Of a stretch of 64,000 nucleotides of DNA, positions 17,220 to 25,533 are shown piece after piece. Made by a program: the position numbers and the translations under genes. The notes below the pieces were generated by a model. The model searched no databases. It was not told the DNA's origin and saw only the letters and a list, made by a program, of their open reading frames with translations. The DNA lies in the NCBI GenBank assembly GCA_965247535.1, contig OZ252018.1:806001-870000 (forward strand). Direction: 5' to 3'. This stretch comes from JAPPHY01 sp965247535. GTDB lineage: Bacteria > Chloroflexota > Dehalococcoidia > Lucifugimonadales > UBA2985. Position 1 is the first letter of the stretch; each line of letters opens with the position of its first letter.

Positions 17220-18341
17220 TCAGGACTCGATGCTTTGTGGGAATGCTAGGTCTGGGCTTTGAGCCCCCTTCGGACCCATCCACCTGTGTTGTTTGTACCA
17301 ATTCCAAATTTTCTCAATAGTGTGATCTAGCAGGATACCCCGGACAACTTCAATGGCCTTTTGGGAGTAACGCTTGTGGGTAGAAGAAGTGCCAAACCTG
17401 AACTCCTTGTAGCAATCTGGATTATTCCTGATGTTCGTGAACTCTACTACTGCAATTAATTTTGGCACCGTAAGGCCTATCTTAGTTGCCAGCTGTGTTG
17501 CGGTTAGGTTATAGAAATCAAGCTCATTGACTCGCCTTACAGCAACTGGAGATGCTCCTAGCGTGCCTTCTGGTGTAATTTGCATTGGAGGCCCCTCGTT
17601 TCTTGTCAGACGCACTGAGAGTGTTGGCCCTGCCCCTTCAGTAGCAATTTCAATTACGGAGGCTCCCTTGAAGACTTCCTGCCAAGGTCTCTCAGAGAGT
17701 CGCTCAGCAATCCACTTTAGATTTCTGGTGTTTGGTCGCCTCTCTTCACCGCGGACAACTGAGTCGAGAATTGATAGAGCTGCTATCTTTGCTTCTGCTT
17801 GAACTGTGCGGCGTCTTCCGGGTTTAAGAAGCTTCAGGATATCAGCAACTTCAGATTCAAAGATTGTGACAATATCGGTGGGAGGCGATGTAGATATCGG
17901 CAGAGTCCTTACAGGCAAATAGCTAATCAGCTTCTTTTGGAAGACCGAAAGAACTAGTTCCCTAAAGACTGTAATCGCCGACTGTATGTGCACGTAGAGT
18001 TGATTCTCTGAGATGTCCAAGAGATGGTGCTGTGCCGCGTCCCGTAAGTGGTTGATTGCGCGCAAAGCGATGGCCTGGTCATTGGTAAGAAACTTTACGT
18101 TGCCGTCACTCAGCCCGCGCCCAAGGCAACTGGCAAAACCAATGGTCTGTTCATTTTCACTATCACGGATTCGACCACCGCTGTGCAGGATTGCAGCCTT
18201 CAACAGCATCTCCAATCCGTGATCTAAGTGAATTAGAGTCGCACTAATGCGGCCCCGGTCATGGGGTCGGTTGAAGAGCTCTATCGACAGCACTAAGGCG
18301 TCGCACGCCTTTTCGAAGAGGAGCCTAGTTTCTCTCTTCAT
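17220..18341 (-). CDS. DUF3644-domain protein
   Basis: 373 residues. The N-terminal region (LLFEKACDALVLSIELFNRP, then HLDHGLEMLLKAAIL) matches the DUF3644 family: an opening helix with a Phe/Asn-Arg-Pro turn and a helix ending in LLKA. The C-terminal half contains ELDFYNLTATQLATKIGLT, which looks like a helix-turn-helix, and a basic end. DUF3644 has no established biochemical role and is often seen in accessory or defence-type islands. The gene is visibly richer in A and T than its neighbours, which suggests recent acquisition. It starts at ATG 18341 and is followed at 25 bases by the HicB-like gene, so the two may share a transcript. Confidence 0.8.
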   Translation of the reverse strand: MKRETRLLFEKACDALVLSIELFNRPHDRGRISATLIHLDHGLEMLLKAAILHSGGRIRDSENEQTIGFASCLGRGLSDGNVKFLTNDQAIALRAINHLRDAAQHHLLDISENQLYVHIQSAITVFRELVLSVFQKKLISYLPVRTLPISTSPPTDIVTIFESEVADILKLLKPGRRRTVQAEAKIAALSILDSVVRGEERRPNTRNLKWIAERLSERPWQEVFKGASVIEIATEGAGPTLSVRLTRNEGPPMQITPEGTLGASPVAVRRVNELDFYNLTATQLATKIGLTVPKLIAVVEFTNIRNNPDCYKEFRFGTSSTHKRYSQKAIEVVRGILLDHTIEKIWNWYKQHRWMGPKGAQSPDLAFPQSIES

Positions 18342-18687
18342 TAGTCTTCATCATCCGACGCAGTTCCACAACCACTATCAAACCATTTGTAACTCGATTA
18401 CCTGACAATAGAACACAGCTGAACACGATCTATTACCTGTTGGTAGTTCGCCTTTAGCGTCACTCTACCTAATTCTGGATCCGATTCTAATGAACACTCG
18501 TTCGCTTTGCAAGGAAAAGAAGGAGGCGCTCACTCAACAGACCGCCCGGCAATATCGACCTTCGCCTCCGCACGCCAGCACCCTGAAAATCCCGGAGGAA
18601 CGCCTGAGGACAAGCGGAATGCCTCTACAAGACTCACGAAGTCCCATCACATCTCACTGCCTGTATTTGAACACGCCAGCGGCTTCG
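18342..18687. other. AT-richer intergenic stretch upstream of the DUF3644 gene
   Basis: I see no gene here. A plus-strand open frame (18490-18852) has no protein-like pattern and crosses remnants of other genes. The promoter of the minus-strand DUF3644 gene must lie near 18345-18480, where the sequence is AT-rich, but no clear box pair stands out. Confidence 0.35.
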
Positions 18688-18840
18688 TCAGCTGCTTCGC
18701 AGATAGAGCCAATAGTGCTGATTGCCCCTGTTGAAGAGCTGCTCATATGCCTTGACATTGCCCTTTCGAAGGAGCCTGAAGTCACCATCGAACAGGCTTG
18801 TGTACTGATCGTGCGGCCGGTACGTGGCAGGGTTGTCAGA
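18688..18840 (-). pseudogene. Short coding remnant of an unrecognised protein
   Basis: A minus-strand frame ending with TGA at 18688-18690 reads as plausible protein: PATYRPHDQYTSLFDGDF followed by RLLRKGNVKAYEQLFNRG and HYWLYLRSS. It has no start codon and stops making sense where the ABC ATPase remnant begins on the other strand. I do not recognise the family. It fits the picture of a junction region assembled from broken genes. Confidence 0.3.
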
Positions 18841-19130
18841 TCGCGCGGGTGACTACCCGGCGGCGATGTCCGGGGGGGCAGCAGCAGCGCTTCACCAGTG
18901 CCAGGGCACTGGTGAAGCGGCCCGAGATCATCTGGGCGGACGAGCCCACGGGTAACCTCGACAGCGAGATTGCCAGCGAGGTGATGGGGCTCCTGATGCG
19001 TTTGAACCGTGAGTTCGACGAGACATTCGTGATCGTCACGCACTCGGACGCCGTTGCCGAGAAGTTGCACCGGACGGTGCCCATCATGGACAGCCTTATC
19101 GTCGACGACGGCACGGGCAGGGGAGGCTAA
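18841..19130 (+). pseudogene. C-terminal remnant of an ABC transporter ATPase (LolD/MacB type)
   Basis: Only the second half of the nucleotide-binding domain is present: the ABC signature region (MSGG then QQQR), Walker B with its following segment (IIWADEPTGNLDSE) and the H-loop (VIVTHSD). This is the MacB/LolD subfamily, which works with FtsX-like permeases. Walker A is missing. The signature is split by a frameshift in a run of seven G at 18872-18878; six would keep the frame. Right after it the usual VAI of QQRVAIARAL is replaced by FTS, where a perfect palindrome has formed. The permease remnant follows six bases later, the normal gene order for this transporter type. Confidence 0.75.
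18888..18919. repeat. Perfect inverted repeat, 15-bp arms, 2-base spacer
   Basis: The arms 18888-18902 and 18905-18919 are exact reverse complements around AG. The right arm encodes the conserved ARALVKR segment of the ABC ATPase; the left arm lies where conserved VAI codons should be. The left arm therefore looks like a copy of the right arm's complement. Confidence 0.9.
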
Positions 19131-19135
19131 GCCCC

Positions 19136-19365
19136 GTGGACGAGCTGTTCGGCGCGCCGGTATCCAGCATTGCGGCAATGTTGGGAGTGGCCTTTGGCTT
19201 CGCGGTAGCCTTCCTGCTCTTCATCAGGGTTCGAAATCCTATCCTGGTGCGCATGGCTTCTCGAAACGTGCTCCGCAGGCCCGGCCAGACAATGCTTATC
19301 CTTGGCGGTCTGATGCTGGACACGGCCATCATCGCCAGCGCATTCACGGTCGGTGGCTCCTCCAC
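19136..19365 (+). pseudogene. N-terminal remnant of an FtsX/MacB-type ABC permease
   Basis: About 75 residues survive: an N-terminal membrane helix (IAAMLGVAFGFAVAFLLFI) followed by NPILVRMASRNVLRRPGQTMLILGG and another hydrophobic stretch. The segment RMASRNVLRRPGQT is typical for MacB/FtsX-like permeases just before their long extracytoplasmic loop. Identity is lost at about 19350-19370, where the opposite strand becomes the truncated end of an MFS gene. The rest of the permease is absent. It starts six bases after the ATPase remnant. Confidence 0.65.
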
Positions 19366-19746
19366 CCACGGCCTGTATGACCCTTGCGGGAACTATCCAC
19401 GTAAAGTCCGGCGCCATCGCCACGAGCGCCGAGCCGATTGCGAATATGATCAGCGAAACCTGGAACATCTTGACGCGGCCGTGTACGTCTTGACGCGGCC
19501 GTGTACGTCCGAAAGGCGCCCCACGAGGGGCATGGCCACGGTGTAGCTGATCAGGTATCCGGTGATGATCCACGACGCCTTGTCCAGGTCCGTAAGGGGA
19601 ATCTCAAGGTCCACCATGACCAGCGGCAGGGCGGCAACAACCACAGTCTGGTCTAGGGCGGTCGAGAATACGCCCAGGCACAGAATTGCCAGTATGGCCG
19701 TCTGGGAAGAGCCCCAGCGTACGAGGCTGGACCTCACGCCGCTCAC
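19366..19746 (-). pseudogene. N-terminal remnant of a DHA2/EmrB-type MFS transporter, partner of the LprG-like lipoprotein
   Basis: The ATG at 19744-19746 overlaps the stop of the upstream lipoprotein gene, so the two were translationally coupled. The protein begins with FSTALDQTVVVAALP (helix 1) and reaches PLVGRLSDVHGR, the conserved loop between helices 2 and 3. A 20-bp tandem duplication (19468-19509) then shifts the frame. Removing one copy gives a smooth continuation VKMFQVSLIIFAIGSALVA up to ARVIQAVGGG, the usual helix-4 motif. There the gene is cut off and joins the ABC permease remnant on the other strand. In mycobacteria the equivalent pair is lprG and Rv1410c (P55). Confidence 0.75.
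19468..19509. repeat. Tandem duplication, 20-bp period, two copies
   Basis: Two abutting copies with unit period 20 and 22 bases of exact identity in register. It lies within the codons for DVHGRVK of the MFS remnant. Since 20 is not a multiple of three, the duplication alone causes the frameshift there. Confidence 0.95.
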
Positions 19747-20477
19747 TGGCCGGAGGCAGAGTCCGGAAGCTGGATGTCCACGGGGGCGTTGACGTCCTCA
19801 ATGGTCAAGAGGCGAGTGGTCTCGGGCGCGTCCTCGTCATAGATCTGGCCCGCCAGCCTCAACTGCCTGAGCACGGCTTCCGTCTCGTCGATCCACAACG
19901 TAAGAGTGACGGGATGGCCCGGATTCGCCGTCGTGATTAGGGGCAGTAGGGCCTCTGAGTCGATCACACCCTCAACCTTGATGGACTGAGCGCCCTGCAC
20001 TTCCTCTTGGCCGATCAATTTAAGGTCCGTAATGATGTCGGGCGGGCCGGCGAAGACCGTGCCCATGCCCGCGAAGTTGAAGGGCACCTGGTCGGGAGGC
20101 AGCGGTAACCACGGTGCGTCTTCGGAAAGCTTCAGGAAGGCCTGGTCGCCGACCTTTACGATCTCGATGGCCACGAAGCCAAACCCGGGAGCCACCACCT
20201 CCACTATCATTCGCCGGCTGTCGGGCGCCTCGACCTGCGCCTCCATGCTCTTGAAGGTGGTCCCGAAGAACTTGGCGCCTGTTTCTGTTTCGTCAATCAT
20301 GCCGAACTTGGCCGTGGACATGGCGGCGATGTTCTGGCCCACGGCCGCAATGAAGTCGTCCGCGCTCGGCGTCGGGGTGGGAGCAGCGGTTGGAGTGGGC
20401 GTGGGCTCTTCCTCGCACGCGGCGGCCAGCAGCAGTGAGCCGATCAGCAGCGAGGCAAGTGTTGCGGTAAGTCGCAT
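19743..20477 (-). CDS. LppX/LprAFG-family lipoprotein
   Basis: 244 residues with a lipoprotein signal peptide (MRLTATLASLL, lipobox LAAAC) and a Thr/Pro linker. The mature part fits the LppX_LprAFG family, a half-barrel with a lipid-binding cavity: IAAMSTAKFGM, then GFGFVAIEIVKVGDQAFLK and a central GQEEVQGAQSIKVEG. In mycobacteria LprG carries triacylated glycolipids or triacylglycerides to the outer envelope with an MFS transporter from the same operon. Here the MFS gene overlaps it by four bases but is truncated, so either the lipoprotein works with another transporter or the pathway is lost. The lipoprotein gene itself appears intact. Confidence 0.8.
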   Translation of the reverse strand: MRLTATLASLLIGSLLLAAACEEEPTPTPTAAPTPTPSADDFIAAVGQNIAAMSTAKFGMIDETETGAKFFGTTFKSMEAQVEAPDSRRMIVEVVAPGFGFVAIEIVKVGDQAFLKLSEDAPWLPLPPDQVPFNFAGMGTVFAGPPDIITDLKLIGQEEVQGAQSIKVEGVIDSEALLPLITTANPGHPVTLTLWIDETEAVLRQLRLAGQIYDEDAPETTRLLTIEDVNAPVDIQLPDSASGQ

Positions 20478-20810
20478 CTGGTCGTCTCCTTATCCCCCGG
20501 CCAGCGGCAATGCGCGGTCGTGCAGGGCAAGCAGACGTGTCTCGACTTGAGCGGGAACGCGCAACTGTCGCATTGAAAGGCCCCTGGCCGTGTAGTCGAC
20601 CAGCGCGGCTCCGGAGTCTGGGGTGAGCATAGTCCCTCTCGTACGCTGAGTCCTGCTCATGTGTAGGCTCTCTCCGGCCGCACGTCTCACCTATAGCGGT
20701 GAGAAGTTTGATTATCCTACAATTCGGGCAACCGCCGTGCAAGTGAGCCACTCGCGATGGGGGGCGGGCGTCCGCCCCGCGCCGACGCACGGGGTGGCTT
20801 GCCACGGCTC

Positions 20811-20839
20811 TTGACACACGTTCCTTTCCATGATAGATT
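20811..20839 (+). promoter_or_regulatory. Promoter of the tRNA pair
   Basis: TTGACA (20811-20816) and TAGATT (20834-20839) are 17 bases apart. Transcription would start near 20846, about 34 bases before the first tRNA. This is one of the best sigma70-type promoters in the window. Confidence 0.7.
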
Positions 20840-20879
20840 CGCGGGAATCTGGGAAAGTGCTTTCTGAAGGAGGGCATAG

Positions 20880-20952
<73 letters not shown>

Positions 20953-20963
20953 CGAAATTCGTA

Positions 20964-21045
20964 GGGGAAGTGTCGGAACTGGCAGACGAGCATGACTTAG
21001 GATCATGTGCCGCAAGGCGTAGGAGTTCGAGTCTCCTCTTCCCCA
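20964..21045 (+). tRNA. tRNA-Leu (anticodon TAG)
   Basis: Acceptor GGGGAAG pairs with CTTCCCC, discriminator A. The anticodon stem is CATGA/TCATG around CTTAGGA, giving anticodon TAG for CUA codons. A long variable arm (GCC-GCAA-GGC) marks it as a class II tRNA, as expected for Leu. T arm AGGAG-TTCGAGT-CTCCT. No encoded CCA. It lies 11 bases after tRNA-Lys and is surely co-transcribed. Confidence 0.95.
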
Positions 21046-21148
21046 GGAGCAAGTGAAGGCTCAAGACCCCTCGCAGAAACCCCGACCCGGCACGCTTGGT
21101 TGGCGCCGATAATCCGGCAAGTCCAAGTCTTATAAGGAGGAGGAAAAA

Positions 21149-22138
21149 GTGGCCAAGCTTCTTGAGGTTAAAGACCTCGCAACCTACTTCTTCACGCCGG
21201 AAGGCGTAGTCAAGGCGGTGGACGGCATCACCTATGACCTGGAAGAAGGCGAGATACTGGGCTTGGTGGGCGAGAGCGGATGCGGGAAGAGCGTGAGCGC
21301 GCTGTCTCTCATGCGTCTCATCCAAAACCCGGGCAGGAACGTCGCCGGCTCCGTGATGTTCAACGGCCAGGACCTGCTCACCCTGAATGACGATGACATG
21401 CGTCACATCCGGGGCAAAGACATGTCCATGATCTTCCAGGAGCCCATGACCTCCCTCAACCCGGTGCTCACCATCGGGCGGCAGCTGACGGAGTCCCTCC
21501 AGTTGCACTTGGGGTTGGACAAAGCGGGGGCGGAAAATCGGGCAGGCGAGCTCCTCCTCATGGTCGGCATTCCGGAGGGCGATAGGCGTCTCAAGGACTA
21601 TCCTCACCAGTTCAGCGGCGGTATGCGACAGAGGGTGATGATAGCCATGGCGCTCAGCTGTAACCCCAAGATGCTCATCGCCGACGAGCCCACCACTGCT
21701 CTGGACGTGACCATTCAGGCGCAGATCCTGGAGCTGGTGCAGCGCTTGGGCCAGGAGCTGGGCACGGCGGTGCTCATCATTACCCACAACTTGGGTGTGG
21801 TGGCGCGCTACGCCGACCGGGTCAACGTGATGTACGCCGGCAAGATCATCGAGCGAGGTACGTCCCGCGAGATCTACGGCAACCCGCGTCACCCCTACAC
21901 CATAGGTCTGCTGGCGTCCGTTCCTCGCCTGGACGAGGCTCGCAAGGAGGAGTTGACCCCAATCGAGGGCATGCCTCCCGATCTCATCTCCCTGCCGGCG
22001 GGGTGCTCCTTCCGCGCCAGGTGCAAGTTTGCCATAGACAGGTGCGCAACGGAAATCCCTCCGTTGGTGGAAGTATCCGAAGGTCACACGGCAGCCTGCT
22101 GGGTCTCCGACCAGCTGGGCGCAAGTGCTAGGAGGTAG
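21149..22138 (+). CDS. oppD: Oligopeptide/dipeptide ABC transporter ATPase (OppD/DppD type)
   Basis: 329 residues. Walker A is GESGCGKS, the ABC signature FSGGMRQR, Walker B LIADEPTTALD, and the H-loop His is in IITHN. The C-terminal OppD extension contains a Cys-rich segment (CSFRARCKFAIDRC), as is usual for this subfamily, where the cysteines can bind an iron-sulfur cluster. It energises uptake of peptides or nickel-type substrates through a permease pair. GTG start at 21149 with AGGAGGAGG upstream. oppF follows directly, but no permease genes are adjacent. Confidence 0.92.
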   Translation: MAKLLEVKDLATYFFTPEGVVKAVDGITYDLEEGEILGLVGESGCGKSVSALSLMRLIQNPGRNVAGSVMFNGQDLLTLNDDDMRHIRGKDMSMIFQEPMTSLNPVLTIGRQLTESLQLHLGLDKAGAENRAGELLLMVGIPEGDRRLKDYPHQFSGGMRQRVMIAMALSCNPKMLIADEPTTALDVTIQAQILELVQRLGQELGTAVLIITHNLGVVARYADRVNVMYAGKIIERGTSREIYGNPRHPYTIGLLASVPRLDEARKEELTPIEGMPPDLISLPAGCSFRARCKFAIDRCATEIPPLVEVSEGHTAACWVSDQLGASARR

Positions 22139-22139
22139 C

Positions 22140-23153
22140 GTGCAAGACGATAATATCCTGCTCAACGTAGAGAACCTGGTGAAGTACTTCCCCGTGCGGA
22201 GGGGAATTGTCATCCAACGTCACGTGGCCGACGTAAAGGCGGTGGACGACATCAGCTTCTTCATCCGCAGGGGTGAGACGCTGGGCATGGTGGGCGAGAG
22301 CGGCTGCGGTAAGACCACCGCCGCCCGCACCATCCTCCAGCTGTATCGCCCCACGTCCGGCGTTGTCGAGTTTGAGGGGACCGACCTTGCCGTCACCAAG
22401 GGCAAGGAGCTCCGCCTGATTCGCCGGAAGATGCAGATGATCTTCCAGGACCCCTACGGCTCGCTAAACCCCCGCATGAACTGCGGCAACATCATTGGTG
22501 AGCCACTGATAGTCCACAAGATCACCAGCGGACGCGGCGAGTACCGCGACCGCGTGGCCGAGCTGCTGACCACCGTCGGTCTCAGCCCGTACATGGCCAG
22601 CCGGTTCCCGCACGAGTTTAGCGGTGGTCAGCGCCAGCGCATCGGCGTCGCCCGGGCGCTTGCGGTGCGGCCGAGCTTCATCGCCTGCGACGAGCCGGTG
22701 TCAGCGCTGGACGTGTCCATTCAGGCGCAGCTGGTCAACCTGCTGGAGGAACTCCAGTCACAGTTCGCCCTGACGTACCTTTTCGTGGCCCACGACCTTT
22801 CGGTGGTGCGCCACATCAGCGACCGCATCGTGGTGATGTACCTGGGCAAGATCGCCGAGATCGCTGGCCGCGATGAGCTGTACGAGAACCCTCTGCACCC
22901 CTACACCAAGGCGCTAATCTCCGCAGTGCCCATCCCCGACCCGGTGGTGGAGGCCCAGCGCGAGCGCACGGTGCTTACGGGCGACGTGCCCAGCCCGCTG
23001 CGACCGCCTCCGGGCTGCGTGTTCCACCCCAGGTGCCCCATCGCCGCCGACGAGTGCACAGGCGTTCACACCGAAGGGCTTACGAACGAGCGCGGTGTCC
23101 CCGACCTGAGAGAAGTCTCGCCGGACCACTGGGTGTCCTGCGTTCGGGTGTAA
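22140..23153 (+). CDS. oppF: Oligopeptide/dipeptide ABC transporter ATPase (OppF/DppF type)
   Basis: The second ATPase of the peptide transporter: GESGCGKTTAARTI (Walker A), FSGGQRQR signature, FIACDEPVSALD (Walker B) and LFVAHDLSVV. The C-terminal tail has the subfamily cysteines (GCVFHPRCPIAADEC). I start it at GTG 22140, one base after the oppD stop, because AGGAGG stands five bases before it; the frame also has a GTG at 22125. OppD and OppF normally form a heterodimer below two permeases. A hairpin follows at 23180. Confidence 0.92.
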   Translation: MQDDNILLNVENLVKYFPVRRGIVIQRHVADVKAVDDISFFIRRGETLGMVGESGCGKTTAARTILQLYRPTSGVVEFEGTDLAVTKGKELRLIRRKMQMIFQDPYGSLNPRMNCGNIIGEPLIVHKITSGRGEYRDRVAELLTTVGLSPYMASRFPHEFSGGQRQRIGVARALAVRPSFIACDEPVSALDVSIQAQLVNLLEELQSQFALTYLFVAHDLSVVRHISDRIVVMYLGKIAEIAGRDELYENPLHPYTKALISAVPIPDPVVEAQRERTVLTGDVPSPLRPPPGCVFHPRCPIAADECTGVHTEGLTNERGVPDLREVSPDHWVSCVRV

Positions 23154-23179
23154 CGCGCCAAGCTACGGCATAGAAGACG

Positions 23180-23212
23180 GAATCGCGGTTGAGCCCGGCT
23201 CAGCCGCGATTC
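23180..23212. terminator. Hairpin between convergent genes, likely bidirectional terminator
   Basis: A 14-base stem (23180-23193 with 23199-23212; one G-T pair) and a 5-base loop lie 26 bases after oppF. The T run after it is weak (TGCTTTG). It sits between oppF and the oppositely oriented solute-binding protein gene. Confidence 0.5.
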
Positions 23213-23268
23213 TGCTTTGATGGCGGATTGAGGTGGCCGGCGGCGTGGCTGCTTACGTGAGCCACTCT

Positions 23269-25047
23269 CTACCGGCGCCACTCCTCGATGTTCCAGAGCT
23301 CGCTGTCCCAGCCGTTGATCAGGACGCCCTGTAGACTGTTCAGGTGCGCTGAGACGAACCCGCGGTTGACCAGCGGGATCTCGTAATGGCTCTGAACCTG
23401 GATGTCGTTCAGCCTGATGATCAGCGCGGCGCGCTCGGGACCGGCGCCGGTCTGGGCAAGCTCCTCGTACACCTCGTCGTACCCGGGGGTGCAGGAACGG
23501 GCCGTGTTGTCGCCCGCCCAGCTGTTCTCACGCGTTGGGATGTGCTTGCATATCGAGCCAGCCAGATAATGCTGCGGGTCGATGTCCGGCCCGCTCGCGT
23601 ACATCTGAACGTCCGCATAAAACCTGCGAAGCGACGCCTCCTTGTCCGCAACCGGGTCGCCGCCAAAGTAGACGCTCGCGTCGTGGTCGATGAGATCGGT
23701 GTCGATGCCTATCTGGCTCCACCAGTCCCGGATGAGGGCCTGCGTATCCTGGCGTATGGCGTTGGTGGAGGTCTGGTAGGTGATGCGCAGGGGCACGCCG
23801 TTGTGCTCGCGTATGCCGTCTCCATCTGTGTCCAGGACTCCGTTTTCGTCCAGCAGCCTGTTCGCCCCATCGACGTCTTGGGCCAGGCACCCGTCGTTGG
23901 CGGTGGAGACGTAGGCCGGCGGCCCCGTGATGAGGTTGCAAGTGGGCTCTCCGGTGAACCCATACAGGTCACCCGCGATGACGCTGCGGTCGATGGCCAT
24001 GGACATCGCCTGGGTGATCGGCGGGAAGGTGAGGAAGGGATGGGGGTTCTCTCCGTCCAGGTACTCGGAGCGATTGTCCCCTAGAGCCGGGTCGGGGTTC
24101 GTCTGATTGATCACGAGACGCTCCACCAGGCTGGAGAATGCAGTCACGACTGTGCCGTGGCCGGCCGCCTGCATCTCGGCCAGGACGCCCGGGTCCACCT
24201 GCAGGTTCCAGGCGTAATCGGCTTCGCCCGTCTCCAGGACGGCGCCTGCCGCGGAAACGGCACCGCCGCCGCCCCTGATGACGACGCGGTCGAAGTAGGG
24301 TTCCGGCCCCCGGTAGAAGGGGTTCCGCTCGTAGTGCGCCCCCTCGTTGGGCGTGAACGTCGTGATCCTGTATGGGCCCGTGCCGAGCGGGGAGAGGTTC
24401 TGAGCGTCGCATGACACGGCGGCCTCTCCAACGCAGTCGGCGAACTGCACCCGGCTGATGATGGGCGAGCCTGTGCTGACAAAGGCCGCGTAGGGGTAGG
24501 GCGTGGGCGCATCGAACGTGATCTTCAAGGTGAGGCTGTCCACGGCCTCCACGGAAGAGATGCCGTCGAAGTAGCTTTCCGCCGTGCAGCCAGTGGCCTC
24601 GTTCGAGCAGTACTGCCAGGTGAACACGGCGTCCTCGGCAGTCATTTCTGTCCCGTCCGACCACATCAGCCCTTCCCTGAGCCTCCAGGTAATCGAGGTC
24701 AGGTCCGGCGAAACGCCGCCGTTCTCGATGGTGGGAATCTCCGCCGCCAGGGCCGGTACAAGGCTGCCGTCCGGCGCGTACTTGGCCATCGGCTCCAGCG
24801 TCAACGCGCCCGCGTCCCGGTCCTTGTAGCCTGAGGACAGAAACGGGCCTGGCAATGATGGCGCCTGCCAATAGAGGATCGTCATCACCTCCGGCTCGGG
24901 CGTCGGCGATGGGGCCGGCGTTGGTGATGGCGCGGGTGTCGGCGAGGGGGCGGAGGTGGGCGTTGGCGTTTCCTCGGCGGAGCCGCTGCAGGCGGCGAAC
25001 ACCAGCAGGGCCGCCAGGCTGACTGCGAGTCTGATGGTTGTGTTCAT
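23269..25047 (-). CDS. Peptide ABC transporter solute-binding lipoprotein (SBP family 5)
   Basis: About 590 residues. The signal peptide ends in lipobox FAAC, followed by a long Ser/Pro/Thr/Ala linker (PTPAPSPTPAPSPTPE) that spaces the domain from the membrane. The rest is a family-5 extracellular solute-binding protein (DppA/OppA fold): ITWRLREGLMWSDGTEMTAEDAVFTW is the family signature, and VAFSSA-type elements follow. It captures peptides or similar ligands for ABC import and probably serves the oppDF ATPases on the other strand. The frame begins at 25116, but ATG 25047 starts a perfect lipoprotein signal, so I use it. Confidence 0.88.
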   Translation of the reverse strand: MNTTIRLAVSLAALLVFAACSGSAEETPTPTSAPSPTPAPSPTPAPSPTPEPEVMTILYWQAPSLPGPFLSSGYKDRDAGALTLEPMAKYAPDGSLVPALAAEIPTIENGGVSPDLTSITWRLREGLMWSDGTEMTAEDAVFTWQYCSNEATGCTAESYFDGISSVEAVDSLTLKITFDAPTPYPYAAFVSTGSPIISRVQFADCVGEAAVSCDAQNLSPLGTGPYRITTFTPNEGAHYERNPFYRGPEPYFDRVVIRGGGGAVSAAGAVLETGEADYAWNLQVDPGVLAEMQAAGHGTVVTAFSSLVERLVINQTNPDPALGDNRSEYLDGENPHPFLTFPPITQAMSMAIDRSVIAGDLYGFTGEPTCNLITGPPAYVSTANDGCLAQDVDGANRLLDENGVLDTDGDGIREHNGVPLRITYQTSTNAIRQDTQALIRDWWSQIGIDTDLIDHDASVYFGGDPVADKEASLRRFYADVQMYASGPDIDPQHYLAGSICKHIPTRENSWAGDNTARSCTPGYDEVYEELAQTGAGPERAALIIRLNDIQVQSHYEIPLVNRGFVSAHLNSLQGVLINGWDSELWNIEEWRR

Positions 25048-25533
25048 GGCGTGGCTGTAGGTTGTCCTTTCGCGGGGGATGTGTCGCATTGTATGCCGCA
25101 CCATATACCTGCACAAGATAGAGTGTGATAACCGGTTTCTCCTTCGTCGAGCGCCTGGCGCGCTGGAAGTACGACGATGCTCCCAGTTCGCAGGTAAGTG
25201 TTGGTCGTGTCCCAGCGGCCCGCATCAGGAGAGGCGGGGCCTGCGAGTTCGGCATGAAGCTCAGTGATGGGGGCGTATCGTTTTGGGGCGCGAGGTGGTG
25301 ACGGGCGAGGAGCGGCGCGGGACTGTTAGAGCGTCCTGCGCTGAGGATACTGTTGGGGCGCGAACGGGCCGCCCAGCCTGTGACAGGACACACCAATTTG
25401 TGTTACAACTAGCGTGGGCGGGATTTCTTGCCGCGGTCGTGGTGGACAGGCTGCCGGCACGTTGGTTTCCCGGCTGCCGCACTTGATTGCCGGTTGGGTC
25501 CGGTTCTGAAACCTGCGAGATGGAGGCCTAGCG
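25048..25533. other. Intergenic region between divergent genes, nothing recognised
   Basis: It holds the promoters for the solute-binding protein (minus) and the membrane protein (plus). Open frames here are short and without protein-like composition. A TGTGACA...TTACAA stretch at 25378-25408 could be a promoter for the plus-strand gene but is weak. Confidence 0.35.

Noticed and set aside
17000..18341. A complete HicAB toxin-antitoxin system
   Set aside because: No HicA-like gene of about 60-80 residues is present on either side. The neighbour is a DUF3644 protein with no HicA features.
18490..18852. A 120-residue plus-strand frame
   Set aside because: No protein-like pattern, and it overlaps a better minus-strand remnant. 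Its start has no ribosome site.
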